Shown: positions 26,643 through 34,371 of the stretch, one piece after another
Numbering within the stretch: position 1 is the stretch's first letter
Layout of the letters: each line of letters begins with the position of its first letter
Assembly: GCA_913060515.1 (NCBI GenBank)
Contig: CAJXRZ010000044.1
Location: 1-49,190, forward strand
Direction of reading: 5' to 3'
DNA length: 49,190 nucleotides
From: an uncultured Pseudomonadota bacterium
GTDB lineage: Bacteria > Myxococcota_A > UBA796 > CAJQPC01
Notes under the pieces: generated by a model
What the model was told of the DNA's origin: nothing
The model's input: only the letters and a program-made list of their open reading frames with translations
Database searches by the model: none
Translations under genes and position numbers: made by a program

Positions 26643-27116
26643 ATGTCGCCGCTTCTCCAGATCCTGAGCCAATTCTTAGACAGCATCCAGTGGCACTGGG
26701 AGCTGGTCGATGACGGCGGTCGGGTCCTTGGAACCAGCGTGGAAGGCGAGCACGGCAAGTTCACCTGCTACGGCCACGCCCACGACACCCGCCAGCAGCT
26801 CGTCTTCTACTCCCTCTGTCCCGTCAGCTGCCCACCCGAGCGCCTGAGCGCCATGGCCGAGCTGCTCGCCCGTATGAACTTCGGCATGATTCTGGGCAAC
26901 TTCGAACTGGACATGCGGGACGGCGAGATCCGCTACAAGACCGCCATCGATGTGGAAGACCTGGACTTCACGGTCGACGCCTGCAAGCAGCTGGTCTTCC
27001 CCAACTGCATGATGATGGACCGCTACCTGCCGGCCATTCAGCATGTGCTCAACGGCGTGAGTCCAGAGGGTGCCCTCGCGGTGCTGAGTCTGGACGATGA
27101 CGAGATGATGAACTGA
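26643..27116 (+). CDS. YbjN-domain protein
   Basis: 157 residues with the YbjN/CesT-like chaperone fold: a first helix (LQILSQFLDSIQWHWE), a strand pair (GEHGKFTCYGHAHDTRQQLVFYSLCP), then the typical helix-strand block ELLARMNFGMILGNFELDMRDGEIRYKT. The end is acidic. It has no signal peptide. Members resemble type III secretion chaperones in fold, but most have no known partner. It sits between the ECF/FecR pair and a lipase gene, with 31- and 53-nt gaps. Confidence 0.8.
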   Translation: MSPLLQILSQFLDSIQWHWELVDDGGRVLGTSVEGEHGKFTCYGHAHDTRQQLVFYSLCPVSCPPERLSAMAELLARMNFGMILGNFELDMRDGEIRYKTAIDVEDLDFTVDACKQLVFPNCMMMDRYLPAIQHVLNGVSPEGALAVLSLDDDEMMN

Positions 27117-27169
27117 AGCGCGAGATGACTTCCTGAGCTCACCAAGCCTGAACGGGGGTATCTTGCCCC

Positions 27170-28546
27170 ATGTCCAAACAAGACCCCCCAGGCCCTCCCG
27201 CTGAGCCCTCCTCCGACAAGCCTGGCCTGGCCGACCACGCGGTCAGCGCGCTGAACGCCTGGATTGGAGATGACTTGGCAGAGCGTGGCAACACGCTTCA
27301 CGAGCCGATGGCCTTCATGCAAGGCAACCACCCTCTCGCGCCAGAGGAGCTCCCCGGCGCCACCAAAGTCTGTGTGTGGCTCCATGGTCTGGGCTGCAAT
27401 GAGTCCATGTGGATGCTGGACGAATCGGAGACTGTGTTGCCCTTTGGCAGCGCTCTGCAAGAAGACCATGCCTATCTTCCGCTCTACATCCGCTACAACA
27501 CGGGCCAGCGCATCTCCGACAACGGGAGTCAACTCAACGACCTCCTACAGTCCTATATGGACACACACCCGGAATTGGAGGAGCTGCTGCTCATTGGGCA
27601 CAGCATGGGCGGACTGGTCATTCGCAGCGCCTGCCACAAAGGCGAAGGACAAGCTTGGACCCAGCGTATCAAGCACATCTTCTATCTGGGGTCGCCGCAC
27701 TTGGGCGCCCCACTAGAGCGCACGGCGAACGTGGCCACTCACCTGCTCTCCAAGGTCGACACCACCGCCACGCGCGTCATCGGCGAGGTCATCAACACCC
27801 GCAGCAAAGGGGTCAAGGACCTGCGCTACGGCAACCTGAGTGACCAGGACTGGATGGACTTTGACCCGGACGCCCTGCTAGAAAACAAGCGGGTCGCCGT
27901 CCCGTGGTTGGCCACCGCACGGCACCACCGAATCGTGGGAGAGCTGGTCTCCGGACTGGGTAGCTTAGGGGACGCGGTCGTGCCCCGCGCAAGCGCCCAA
28001 GGGGACGCGCGCGGTCTGGAGCCTGGCGCCCCAGATCCGGCCGATGTGCAGCGTATGCCCTGGCTTCACCACCTGGCCGTCGCCCAGCACCCCAGCGTCT
28101 ATGCCGCCATCTCCGAGCGACTCACCCCAGCCGGTGAAGAGGTGCCTGAACGCACCCCGTTTGTAGCAGATGTGGCTGAAGGGGCCGATGCGGAAGACAG
28201 CACCAAAACAGACCCACCGGAATCCCCAGCCCCCAGCCCCAAAGGCTCTGACCCAAAGAGCGATGAGAAGCGCTGGAAGCGAATTCGCGGCATCAAGAAG
28301 CTGATTCACGACAGCGTGGACCGGACCGCCACTTTCGTAGAACGGCACCACCGCCACGCCGCCGACAAGCCCTTTCGCATCCTAGAGAAAGTGGAAGGTG
28401 TCGCGGCCCCCGCCAAGGTGGTAGAGCAGATCTACATGGGAGTTGTAGGTGCAAGTTATGAGGGCGTTCGCGTGGTGAACAAGATCGTAGAAGGGGTGGA
28501 CGACTGGGTGGTCGACGAGCTTCAGGCCCGGGACGGCGAGGAGTAG
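27170..28546 (+). CDS. PGAP1-like alpha/beta hydrolase (esterase/lipase)
   Basis: 458 residues. The fold is clear: oxyanion strand VCVWLHGLGCNE, nucleophile elbow LIGHSMGGLVIRS (Ser145), GSPHLGAPLE, an acid residue probably in LGSLGDAVVP, and a His in the LHHLAVAQHPSVYAAI block. It lacks a signal peptide. After about residue 320 comes a Pro/Asp/Ser-rich linker and then a basic helical C-terminus (DSVDRTATFVERHHRHAADKP onward), which could bind membranes or partners. The substrate is unknown; PGAP1-like members act on lipid esters. Confidence 0.82.
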   Translation: MSKQDPPGPPAEPSSDKPGLADHAVSALNAWIGDDLAERGNTLHEPMAFMQGNHPLAPEELPGATKVCVWLHGLGCNESMWMLDESETVLPFGSALQEDHAYLPLYIRYNTGQRISDNGSQLNDLLQSYMDTHPELEELLLIGHSMGGLVIRSACHKGEGQAWTQRIKHIFYLGSPHLGAPLERTANVATHLLSKVDTTATRVIGEVINTRSKGVKDLRYGNLSDQDWMDFDPDALLENKRVAVPWLATARHHRIVGELVSGLGSLGDAVVPRASAQGDARGLEPGAPDPADVQRMPWLHHLAVAQHPSVYAAISERLTPAGEEVPERTPFVADVAEGADAEDSTKTDPPESPAPSPKGSDPKSDEKRWKRIRGIKKLIHDSVDRTATFVERHHRHAADKPFRILEKVEGVAAPAKVVEQIYMGVVGASYEGVRVVNKIVEGVDDWVVDELQARDGEE

Positions 28547-28559
28547 GCTGCCCCTGCCC

Positions 28560-29579
28560 TCAAGGGGGTGTGGCCCGCATCCCTTGCCCGTGTAGGTCGG
28601 TGATCTCGACCCACTGTGGTATCTGTGCGAAGTGCAGCAGGTACACCGCAGCGCTCTCATCCAACTCCAGAGGCTCGATGCGCATCCAGCCATAGTCCAG
28701 GTCATCCAGGGCGCTCAGGGTTCGCGCGTCCAGTCCTTCTCTGCTGTTGAAGTCCACAGTCCCCAGATCGCTCTCGATGCGGTTCAAGTCCAGGTCATCC
28801 ACCCCCAAGGCGAGCTTCAGGACCAGAGGGTCCAGGGACACGGCGCTGACGCTTAGACCGCCCGGTTTGGTGCTGTCGCTGAGGGCCAGGGGATTGATGT
28901 GGGGGTCAAAGCCGTCGATCCCACAGGTGGAATCTGGGTTCTCCGTTCGGTAGTGCAAGGAGCAGTGGGTCTGTAGCCGCACTTCTAGGTGCAGGTGTGG
29001 GGCCTTGGTGCCCGTGTCCCCACTGTGTCCCAAGAGGGCACCTCGCTCAAGGTCGTCCCCTTCCGAGACGATGTAGGAGTCCAGGTGCTGGTAGAAACTG
29101 TAGTAGCGCGTGATCTCCACCCCTTGCCAAGTGAAGGGGGTTTCCAAGAGGTGCTCCACATACACGTGGTTGCCGCTGCCAGTCTCCAGGTTCTCCGGGT
29201 TGACCTTGAAGACGGTTCCTTTGGCGAGAGAGCGCACAGGCGTGCCGATCTCCAAGGGAATGTCCAAGCCCAAGTGAAAGTCGCTTCTTCCACCCTCCAG
29301 CTCCATCACCCGTGGGCCAAAGGGGCTGCCTATTGCCGGCCGGCCGGTCACTGCCGCTCCGACACCTTCGAACTCCGGCAGACTGCGACCGCGGTCAATG
29401 GCCTGGAGCTGTAGACCTTCAGCGCCCGTGTCTTTGCCCCCCGTATCGCTGACTTCGGTGTCCACAGCACCTGTATCGGAGCCGCTGTCTTTTGTGGCGT
29501 CCCTTCCATCTAGCGGCCGGTCCGGCCCGGGCGGCTCAGGGGCGAGACAAGCCAGAAGCAGTGGGATGAAGAGAGACAC
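28560..29579 (-). CDS. M23 (LytM-like) metallopeptidase lipoprotein
   Basis: 339 residues from a GTG. The signal ends LLLAC, followed by an Asp/Thr/Gly-rich tether (SDTGAVDTEVSDTGGKDTG) typical of surface lipoproteins in this group. The M23 core has the first zinc site in FHLGLDIPLEIGTPV (H-x3-D) and the HLHLEV (HxH) site, with GHSGDTGTKAPHLH between. So all ligands expected for an active Zn endopeptidase are present; it probably cuts peptidoglycan cross-bridges. The C-terminal ~120 residues are a separate domain of unknown type. It is convergent with the lipase gene, with 13 bp between the stops. Confidence 0.85.
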   Translation of the reverse strand: MSLFIPLLLACLAPEPPGPDRPLDGRDATKDSGSDTGAVDTEVSDTGGKDTGAEGLQLQAIDRGRSLPEFEGVGAAVTGRPAIGSPFGPRVMELEGGRSDFHLGLDIPLEIGTPVRSLAKGTVFKVNPENLETGSGNHVYVEHLLETPFTWQGVEITRYYSFYQHLDSYIVSEGDDLERGALLGHSGDTGTKAPHLHLEVRLQTHCSLHYRTENPDSTCGIDGFDPHINPLALSDSTKPGGLSVSAVSLDPLVLKLALGVDDLDLNRIESDLGTVDFNSREGLDARTLSALDDLDYGWMRIEPLELDESAAVYLLHFAQIPQWVEITDLHGQGMRATPP

Positions 29580-29698
29580 TGAGCCCTTTGGGTTGGCACT
29601 CTCACAGCGTATCCAGCCTCAAAGCCCTGCGTTCTATCGAGCCCCTGACACAGCCGACCCGACCCGTCGCTCGGTCAAAGGGCGCCCAGAAGTCCTTC

Positions 29699-30226
29699 TC
29701 AGGTTTGGCCCTTCAATTCCATCAACGCAGACAGCAGCTTTTCCTTGGCCCGCTCACCGGGCTTGCCCGTGGCGCGGGCACGTCGAAGCAGGGTGCGCAG
29801 CTGCTGCCGATCCGCGCTGGGATGCTCGGCGACGAAGGCCATCAGCTGGGCATCTCCACCCTCAAGCAGCTGGGTTCGCCAGCTCTTGGGTCCATTCTGG
29901 CCGCCCTGCAGGTCACTGTCCAAGGCATCGTCCAAGGCCTCGGCGTCCACGCCGCGCAGCAAGGTCTGTACCCGAAGGAGCTGTCGGCGGCGGGAGGACT
30001 TTGGTCCTTGCCGCAGGTACACATCAATGGCCTCGTTGACGGTCTCATCCAGCGGCAGAAGGGCGCGCGCTCCTGGGCTCAGCCCGCAGATGCGGTCGGC
30101 CAAGTCCTGGTAGCGCTTGCGGGCGGCCTGGTGCTCATGGTCGTAGGTGCGCTCGTTGATGGGAAGACCATCGTCTTCCTCTTCCTGGTCCGGACGGGCC
30201 CACTGAAAGTCATTGTTGCGGGGCAT
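29699..30226 (-). CDS. darP: ribosome-associated protein DarP (YjgA/DUF615)
   Basis: 175 residues, close to the 183 of E. coli YjgA. It has an acidic N-terminus, a helical core with LPLDETVNEAID and the SRRRQLLRVQTLLR block, and the family signature HPSADRQQLRTLLRRAR near the C-terminus. In E. coli DarP helps late 50S subunit maturation. It has its own gap upstream (75 bp) and downstream (119 bp; I see no further gene or clear terminator there). Confidence 0.88.
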   Translation of the reverse strand: MPRNNDFQWARPDQEEEDDGLPINERTYDHEHQAARKRYQDLADRICGLSPGARALLPLDETVNEAIDVYLRQGPKSSRRRQLLRVQTLLRGVDAEALDDALDSDLQGGQNGPKSWRTQLLEGGDAQLMAFVAEHPSADRQQLRTLLRRARATGKPGERAKEKLLSALMELKGQT

Positions 30227-30301
30227 GAGCGCGTCTCGAATTGGAGGGGAGCTCCATGGGTAGCCCGTCTGGGGGCGGCTCTCACCTTTGCACCCTGTCC
30301 A

Positions 30302-31936
30302 TCAGCGGTACACCACCAGTCCTCCTTCGGTCCCAATCACCACTTCGGACTCCAACACGCTCACTTGATGAACCCGCTGGTCCATGACCCAGACCGCTTC
30401 ATTTACGCCATCGTCTCCCACAAACCACACCCCACCAAGGGTGCCGTACCAGACCCCGCCCTCTCCTCGTGCCAGGGAGAGCGACCAGCCATCGGGGGTC
30501 TCGACCTGGGTCCAGCCACCGCCCGTGTACTTCCAAAGACCATCGCGGTAGGTGCCGGCCCAAGCTGTCTTGCCCTCGCAAGCCACCGCCATGACCCAGT
30601 CATCGGGCAAGTCTCCCCGGGCATCGTGGTGCTGCCAAGAGCGACCGGTCCACTGACTCACGCCAGCGTCCTCACTGGCCACCCAAGCGCGCTCACCACA
30701 AGCGGCAGCCGCCTGATAGCTTGTACCGAATACAGAGAGTCGGTGCCGCCGCCAGAACCCGTCTTCCACCGAGTCCGGGCCGACCACATCTGCGATCCAC
30801 AGCCGCTCGCTACCCACGGCCAATGCCGTGATGGCCGCGTTGCTGGTCCCAGGCTCTCCCCGAGGAATCCCCCAAGGCATGCCTGGGAAGGCCTCAACGC
30901 GCTCTCCATCCCAGCGGGCCAAGCCATGGCCCGTGGCAAACCAAGCGGCGTCCTCGTACACCACCACATCGTTCATCAATTCACTGGGCAGGCCCTCAAT
31001 GCGGTGCCAGCTCTCCCCGTCAAAGCGACAGGCACCATCCTGAAAGGTGCTCACCACAAGCTCGTCCTGAAAGCGCGCAGCACCGGTCACGAAGTTCCCA
31101 CAGATCTGACCCTCTGGGGTCAGCAGAGCCAGGTCCTGCTCGATGCGATACAGACCCTGCTCGGTGCCCACAAACCAGACCTCGCCGACGCGCTCAATGG
31201 CGGTGATTCGGTGGGGAACCCGTGCCAAGACCGCGCCGTCCACCCAGAGCTCACCTTGGGTGCTACCCCAAGCCCCTGGTCCCGCAGCGGAAGCCCGAAC
31301 ACGCTCGGCGATCAAGTCTCCAGATGGGGTCAAGGTGTAGGCCCCGACCATGCAGGCCACACGGACGAGATCGGTCTCCGCATACAGGTCCACGATGGGA
31401 CAGGGCAACACCGAGGTCAGCACTTCTCCGTCTACAATCTGATGCAAGAACCCCTCTTGTGTTCCCACCACCAGTCCACCAGACCACTGGACAGCGTCAA
31501 CGACCAGGCCCTCCAGCTCCGGTGCGCCATCCACGGAGCCACCCCGCGTGACCCAGTGGTCCTGCGTGATGGCGACGATGGATCCTGTCGCATTTTCTCC
31601 TCCCTCTACAAGGGTGTCAAAGCCCTGGCCATTCCAAATGGCGGCCCCGCCAAACTCCGCGCCGACCGCCAGCTCTCCTTGATACATGCCGATGCTGAGC
31701 AGGCTGCTTCCGGGCAGCTCTTGGACCACATGGCCCAAGCGCTCTCCCGCTACGCTGTAGAACTCAAGTCCTCCTTCCGTCGCGGCCAAGACCACCTCGC
31801 CCTGCACCTGCAGGGCCCGCACATCCGCCGTGCGGGTGTGTACTTCGGCCAGCTCCAGTCCCGCGACGCTCTGAGCCTGAGCGGTGGGCAGCAGCGCCCC
31901 GAGGAGGTGGAGGGTCAGGTGCAGGGCGGGGCTCAC
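30302..31936 (-). CDS. exported beta-propeller (regulator-propeller-like) protein
   Basis: 544 residues from a GTG overlapping the stop of the VIT/VWA gene (GTGA). The signal ends AQAQ. The rest consists of repeated blades with the pattern W-F/V-G/A-T-x-x-G-L-x-x-W/Y (for example AWFATGHGLARWDGERVE, VWFVGTEQGLYRIE, AWAGTYRDGLWKYTGG). This matches two-component-regulator-type propellers, but no kinase or DNA-binding part follows. The likely role is ligand or protein binding in the periplasm or on the surface, together with the coupled VIT/VWA protein. Confidence 0.75.
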   Translation of the reverse strand: MSPALHLTLHLLGALLPTAQAQSVAGLELAEVHTRTADVRALQVQGEVVLAATEGGLEFYSVAGERLGHVVQELPGSSLLSIGMYQGELAVGAEFGGAAIWNGQGFDTLVEGGENATGSIVAITQDHWVTRGGSVDGAPELEGLVVDAVQWSGGLVVGTQEGFLHQIVDGEVLTSVLPCPIVDLYAETDLVRVACMVGAYTLTPSGDLIAERVRASAAGPGAWGSTQGELWVDGAVLARVPHRITAIERVGEVWFVGTEQGLYRIEQDLALLTPEGQICGNFVTGAARFQDELVVSTFQDGACRFDGESWHRIEGLPSELMNDVVVYEDAAWFATGHGLARWDGERVEAFPGMPWGIPRGEPGTSNAAITALAVGSERLWIADVVGPDSVEDGFWRRHRLSVFGTSYQAAAACGERAWVASEDAGVSQWTGRSWQHHDARGDLPDDWVMAVACEGKTAWAGTYRDGLWKYTGGGWTQVETPDGWSLSLARGEGGVWYGTLGGVWFVGDDGVNEAVWVMDQRVHQVSVLESEVVIGTEGGLVVYR

Positions 31937-34215
31937 TGGGACACCACGATGGTCTCTTCGACACGGTTCATGGCGCGGTCCTTGGCGACGATTCGCAGTT
32001 CGCTGTACTCACCCGGAAGGATGACCGTGACCTCGCCGCCAGGGTGCTGGCGAAGGTCAACGCGGCGGGCTGCGCTGGGCATACCCACGGGCTCGACCAA
32101 GAGACTGCGCAAGGGCTCCTCTGGCACAAAGGTAAGCACAGTTACACCATCGCGCTGCTCGGCCTTCAGGTCCAACTCCGGAGCCGCTGCATCAATGACC
32201 AACTCCTCGGTGCGGATCTCGGTGCTGCCGTCGGGCAGCATCACAAAGACGCGTACCTCGTACAGTCCATCCTCCACATCGCGAGGCACCAGGAAGCGCA
32301 CGAACCAGCGGCCGCGGTCTGCATCCCAAGCCAGGGACTCAATGCCCCCCCATGGGAAGACAACCACCACTTCGTCGGCATCCTCAGGCGCGTAGACCGT
32401 CAGGAGGGGGTCGCCCGGAGGCATGTAGCGACGAGACAGATCCCCGCCCATGGCGGCGTCCAGGTTCACCCCATCAGGGGACTCACTGGGTTGGTGGACA
32501 CGGGTTTGCTGACCACCTTCATTGCGAACCCGGTACTCCACAGCCACAAAGCTGGTGTACTGGGTGAGCAGTCTGTAGTTCAGGGCTACATCCAGAATCT
32601 CAGCCTGAACGGCCTCGACATCGCCGTGCAGCTGCTCGCGCTCCAAAGACTTGACCTTCTGACGGGCCCAAGCACTGGCGATTGCGCTGCCGTCATCGAC
32701 GGCCACAATGTCCAGGACCTGCACATAGTCCTTGTTGCCCATCTTTCCGCGAACGGTGATGGGGCCCATGTTGCCCTCGAAACGGCCGACCACCTGCAGG
32801 GGGTGCCCCACATACAGATCGGGCAGGCGCTGGGGGTAGCGTCCGTACACACGCGCATCGTCTCCAAAGTCCACCGTCACCTGGGTCAGGACCGGGCGCG
32901 CGATGGTGGAGTAGAAGGCCTTGACGGTGTCCGCAGGCTCTTGGGTTGGCAGCACATAGCTGACGGTTCCGCCGCCGATGTCCGACATCTCATCGAGCAA
33001 GTAGCGGTTGACGCTGGAGCCAATGCCCATGGCGAAGAGCCGGGTTGGACCCAGCTTGTCCGTGATGGCGGCCAGGATCTGTTGCTCATTGCCGATGTAG
33101 CCGTCGGTCATGAAGCAGACGATGCGCTGGCGCTCGGGATCCTGTGGGTAGTCCAGGCTGGCTTCGATTCCAGCGAGCATGTGGGTTCCACCCATGCCCT
33201 GCATGCCGTCTACATAGGCCATCCCCTTGCGGATGTTCTCCGGAGTGGCAGGTAGAGGACGGGAGGAGAGGGCCGAGGCCTCCTCCGAGAAGCGAATGAC
33301 CTGGAAGGAGTCGCCGGGCAGCATGCCCTCGAGGGCAGTGCGCATCGCATCCTTGGCCATGTCCATGGGCTGGCCGGACATGGAGCAGGAGTTGTCGACC
33401 ACAAAGATCAGCTCTCTGGGCACGACCTGCTCGTCGCTTGGGGCGACCTGGGGCTCCAGCGTGAGGGCGAAGTGGTCGTCTTGGACCAGGAGGCTGGAGA
33501 CAGGGTCCAGACCTTCCGGTTGTATGCTCAACACGAAGTCGCGGCTGGGTCGCATGTCCTCGATGATGAAGTGGGCGCCTCCCCCGCTGGGTCGCACAGA
33601 CTGCTCGGGGTGAGAGAGCAGCTCCAAGCGGCCAATCTCCGTTCCCATCTCCACGACCACGTCAAAGTCCACGGTTGCGCCGGTCTTTCCGATGGGAGGC
33701 GAGATGGCTGCGCTGTCGGCGGCGGAGATGCTGCCCGCCGGAGTGAAGCGGGGCCCGATGGTCAGCGGGTGCTCAAAGGTCCAGGCGCCCTCCAGGTAGG
33801 TCAGGGGCTGCACCATGTGAAGCGTGACGACCACCTCTTGGCCGGGGGCCAGGTTCGCGATGGACTGGGTGAAGACGTTGGGACGCTCCTGCTCGGTCAG
33901 GGCGGCGCTCTGGCCCTGAGCCTTGGCCTCCTCGTAGACCTCCCGGGCCTCCCCCTTCTCCATGATCTCCCCTTCGATGATGCGGTCCCCGACCTGAAAG
34001 CGCATCTCGTCCACCGCCGCCTGCTCGTGCAAGGGGAAGGTGTAGACCGCCTCGATGAACTCCTCGTTGGGGTTCTGGAAGGTCTGGGTGACGGTCAGCT
34101 CGGCATAGGGACCGGTGATGAGCACCGAGACCTGCTGGTCCTTGAGCGGCAAGCCAGTGGGCTCCGCGGCCGAGGCCAGGCTGGTGAGAGAGAAGAGTCC
34201 GATGAGAAGGGCCAT
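31933..34215 (-). CDS. VIT and von Willebrand A domain protein, exported
   Basis: 760 residues with a signal ending ASAAE. The VIT domain (about 20-150) shows LPLKDQQVSVLITGPYAELTV and the Tyr/Phe-Pro-Leu block YTFPLHEQAAVDEM. The VWA domain (about 265-440) begins ELIFVVDNSCSMSG: the metal-dependent adhesion site D274-x-S276-x-S278 is intact, so divalent-metal binding is expected. The C-terminal part is beta-rich and ends without an LPxTG or GlyGly-CTERM tail. VIT/VWA proteins resemble inter-alpha-trypsin inhibitor heavy chains and are adhesive. It has a sigma-54-like promoter 36 bp upstream and is coupled to a beta-propeller gene. Confidence 0.88.
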   Translation of the reverse strand: MALLIGLFSLTSLASAAEPTGLPLKDQQVSVLITGPYAELTVTQTFQNPNEEFIEAVYTFPLHEQAAVDEMRFQVGDRIIEGEIMEKGEAREVYEEAKAQGQSAALTEQERPNVFTQSIANLAPGQEVVVTLHMVQPLTYLEGAWTFEHPLTIGPRFTPAGSISAADSAAISPPIGKTGATVDFDVVVEMGTEIGRLELLSHPEQSVRPSGGGAHFIIEDMRPSRDFVLSIQPEGLDPVSSLLVQDDHFALTLEPQVAPSDEQVVPRELIFVVDNSCSMSGQPMDMAKDAMRTALEGMLPGDSFQVIRFSEEASALSSRPLPATPENIRKGMAYVDGMQGMGGTHMLAGIEASLDYPQDPERQRIVCFMTDGYIGNEQQILAAITDKLGPTRLFAMGIGSSVNRYLLDEMSDIGGGTVSYVLPTQEPADTVKAFYSTIARPVLTQVTVDFGDDARVYGRYPQRLPDLYVGHPLQVVGRFEGNMGPITVRGKMGNKDYVQVLDIVAVDDGSAIASAWARQKVKSLEREQLHGDVEAVQAEILDVALNYRLLTQYTSFVAVEYRVRNEGGQQTRVHQPSESPDGVNLDAAMGGDLSRRYMPPGDPLLTVYAPEDADEVVVVFPWGGIESLAWDADRGRWFVRFLVPRDVEDGLYEVRVFVMLPDGSTEIRTEELVIDAAAPELDLKAEQRDGVTVLTFVPEEPLRSLLVEPVGMPSAARRVDLRQHPGGEVTVILPGEYSELRIVAKDRAMNRVEETIVVSQ

Positions 34216-34250
34216 GCTGTGCTCCAGTGCATTCGTTCACACTGGACTTC

Positions 34251-34265
34251 GCAAGATGAGTGCCA
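34251..34265 (-). promoter_or_regulatory. sigma-54-type promoter for the VIT/VWA gene
   Basis: Read on the minus strand the site is TGGCAC-TCATC-TTGC, an exact match to the -24/-12 consensus TGGCAC-N5-TTGC. Transcription would begin near 34239, giving a leader of about 24 nt that contains GGAG before the ATG at 34215. Confidence 0.65.
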
Positions 34266-34281
34266 GAGCACCCAATACAAG

Positions 34282-34307
34282 AAAACCCCACTCGGAAGCA
34301 GGGTTTT
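34282..34307 (-). terminator. rho-independent terminator after the CheA-like kinase gene
   Basis: AAAACCC (34282-34288) pairs with GGGTTTT (34301-34307) around a 12-nt loop. On the minus strand the stem is followed by TTTTCTTGTATT. It lies 65 bp after the kinase stop and just before the sigma-54-like promoter, so it separates the two units. Confidence 0.6.
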
Positions 34308-34345
34308 GCTCGACTCTCGACCGAAACAGACATGCGCCCGTTTCT

Positions 34346-34370
34346 CTATCTTTCATAGATAGTTGCTATC
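34346..34370. promoter_or_regulatory. CTATC/GATAG half-site cluster, possible enhancer site
   Basis: Three half-sites occur in 25 bp: CTATC 34346-34350, GATAG 34358-34362 and CTATC 34366-34370, which make two overlapping inverted repeats (CTATCT-N5-AGATAG, and GATAG-TTG-CTATC). They lie about 105-130 bp upstream of the predicted start point of the sigma-54-like promoter, where enhancer-binding activators usually bind. One end overlaps the last base of the preceding stop-codon region of the kinase gene. Confidence 0.35.
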
Positions 34371-34371
34371 G

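Noticed and set aside
29588-32395. 935-residue plus-strand open frame
   Set aside because: It runs antisense through darP, the beta-propeller gene and the end of the VIT/VWA gene, all of which have clear homology. No domain is visible in it.
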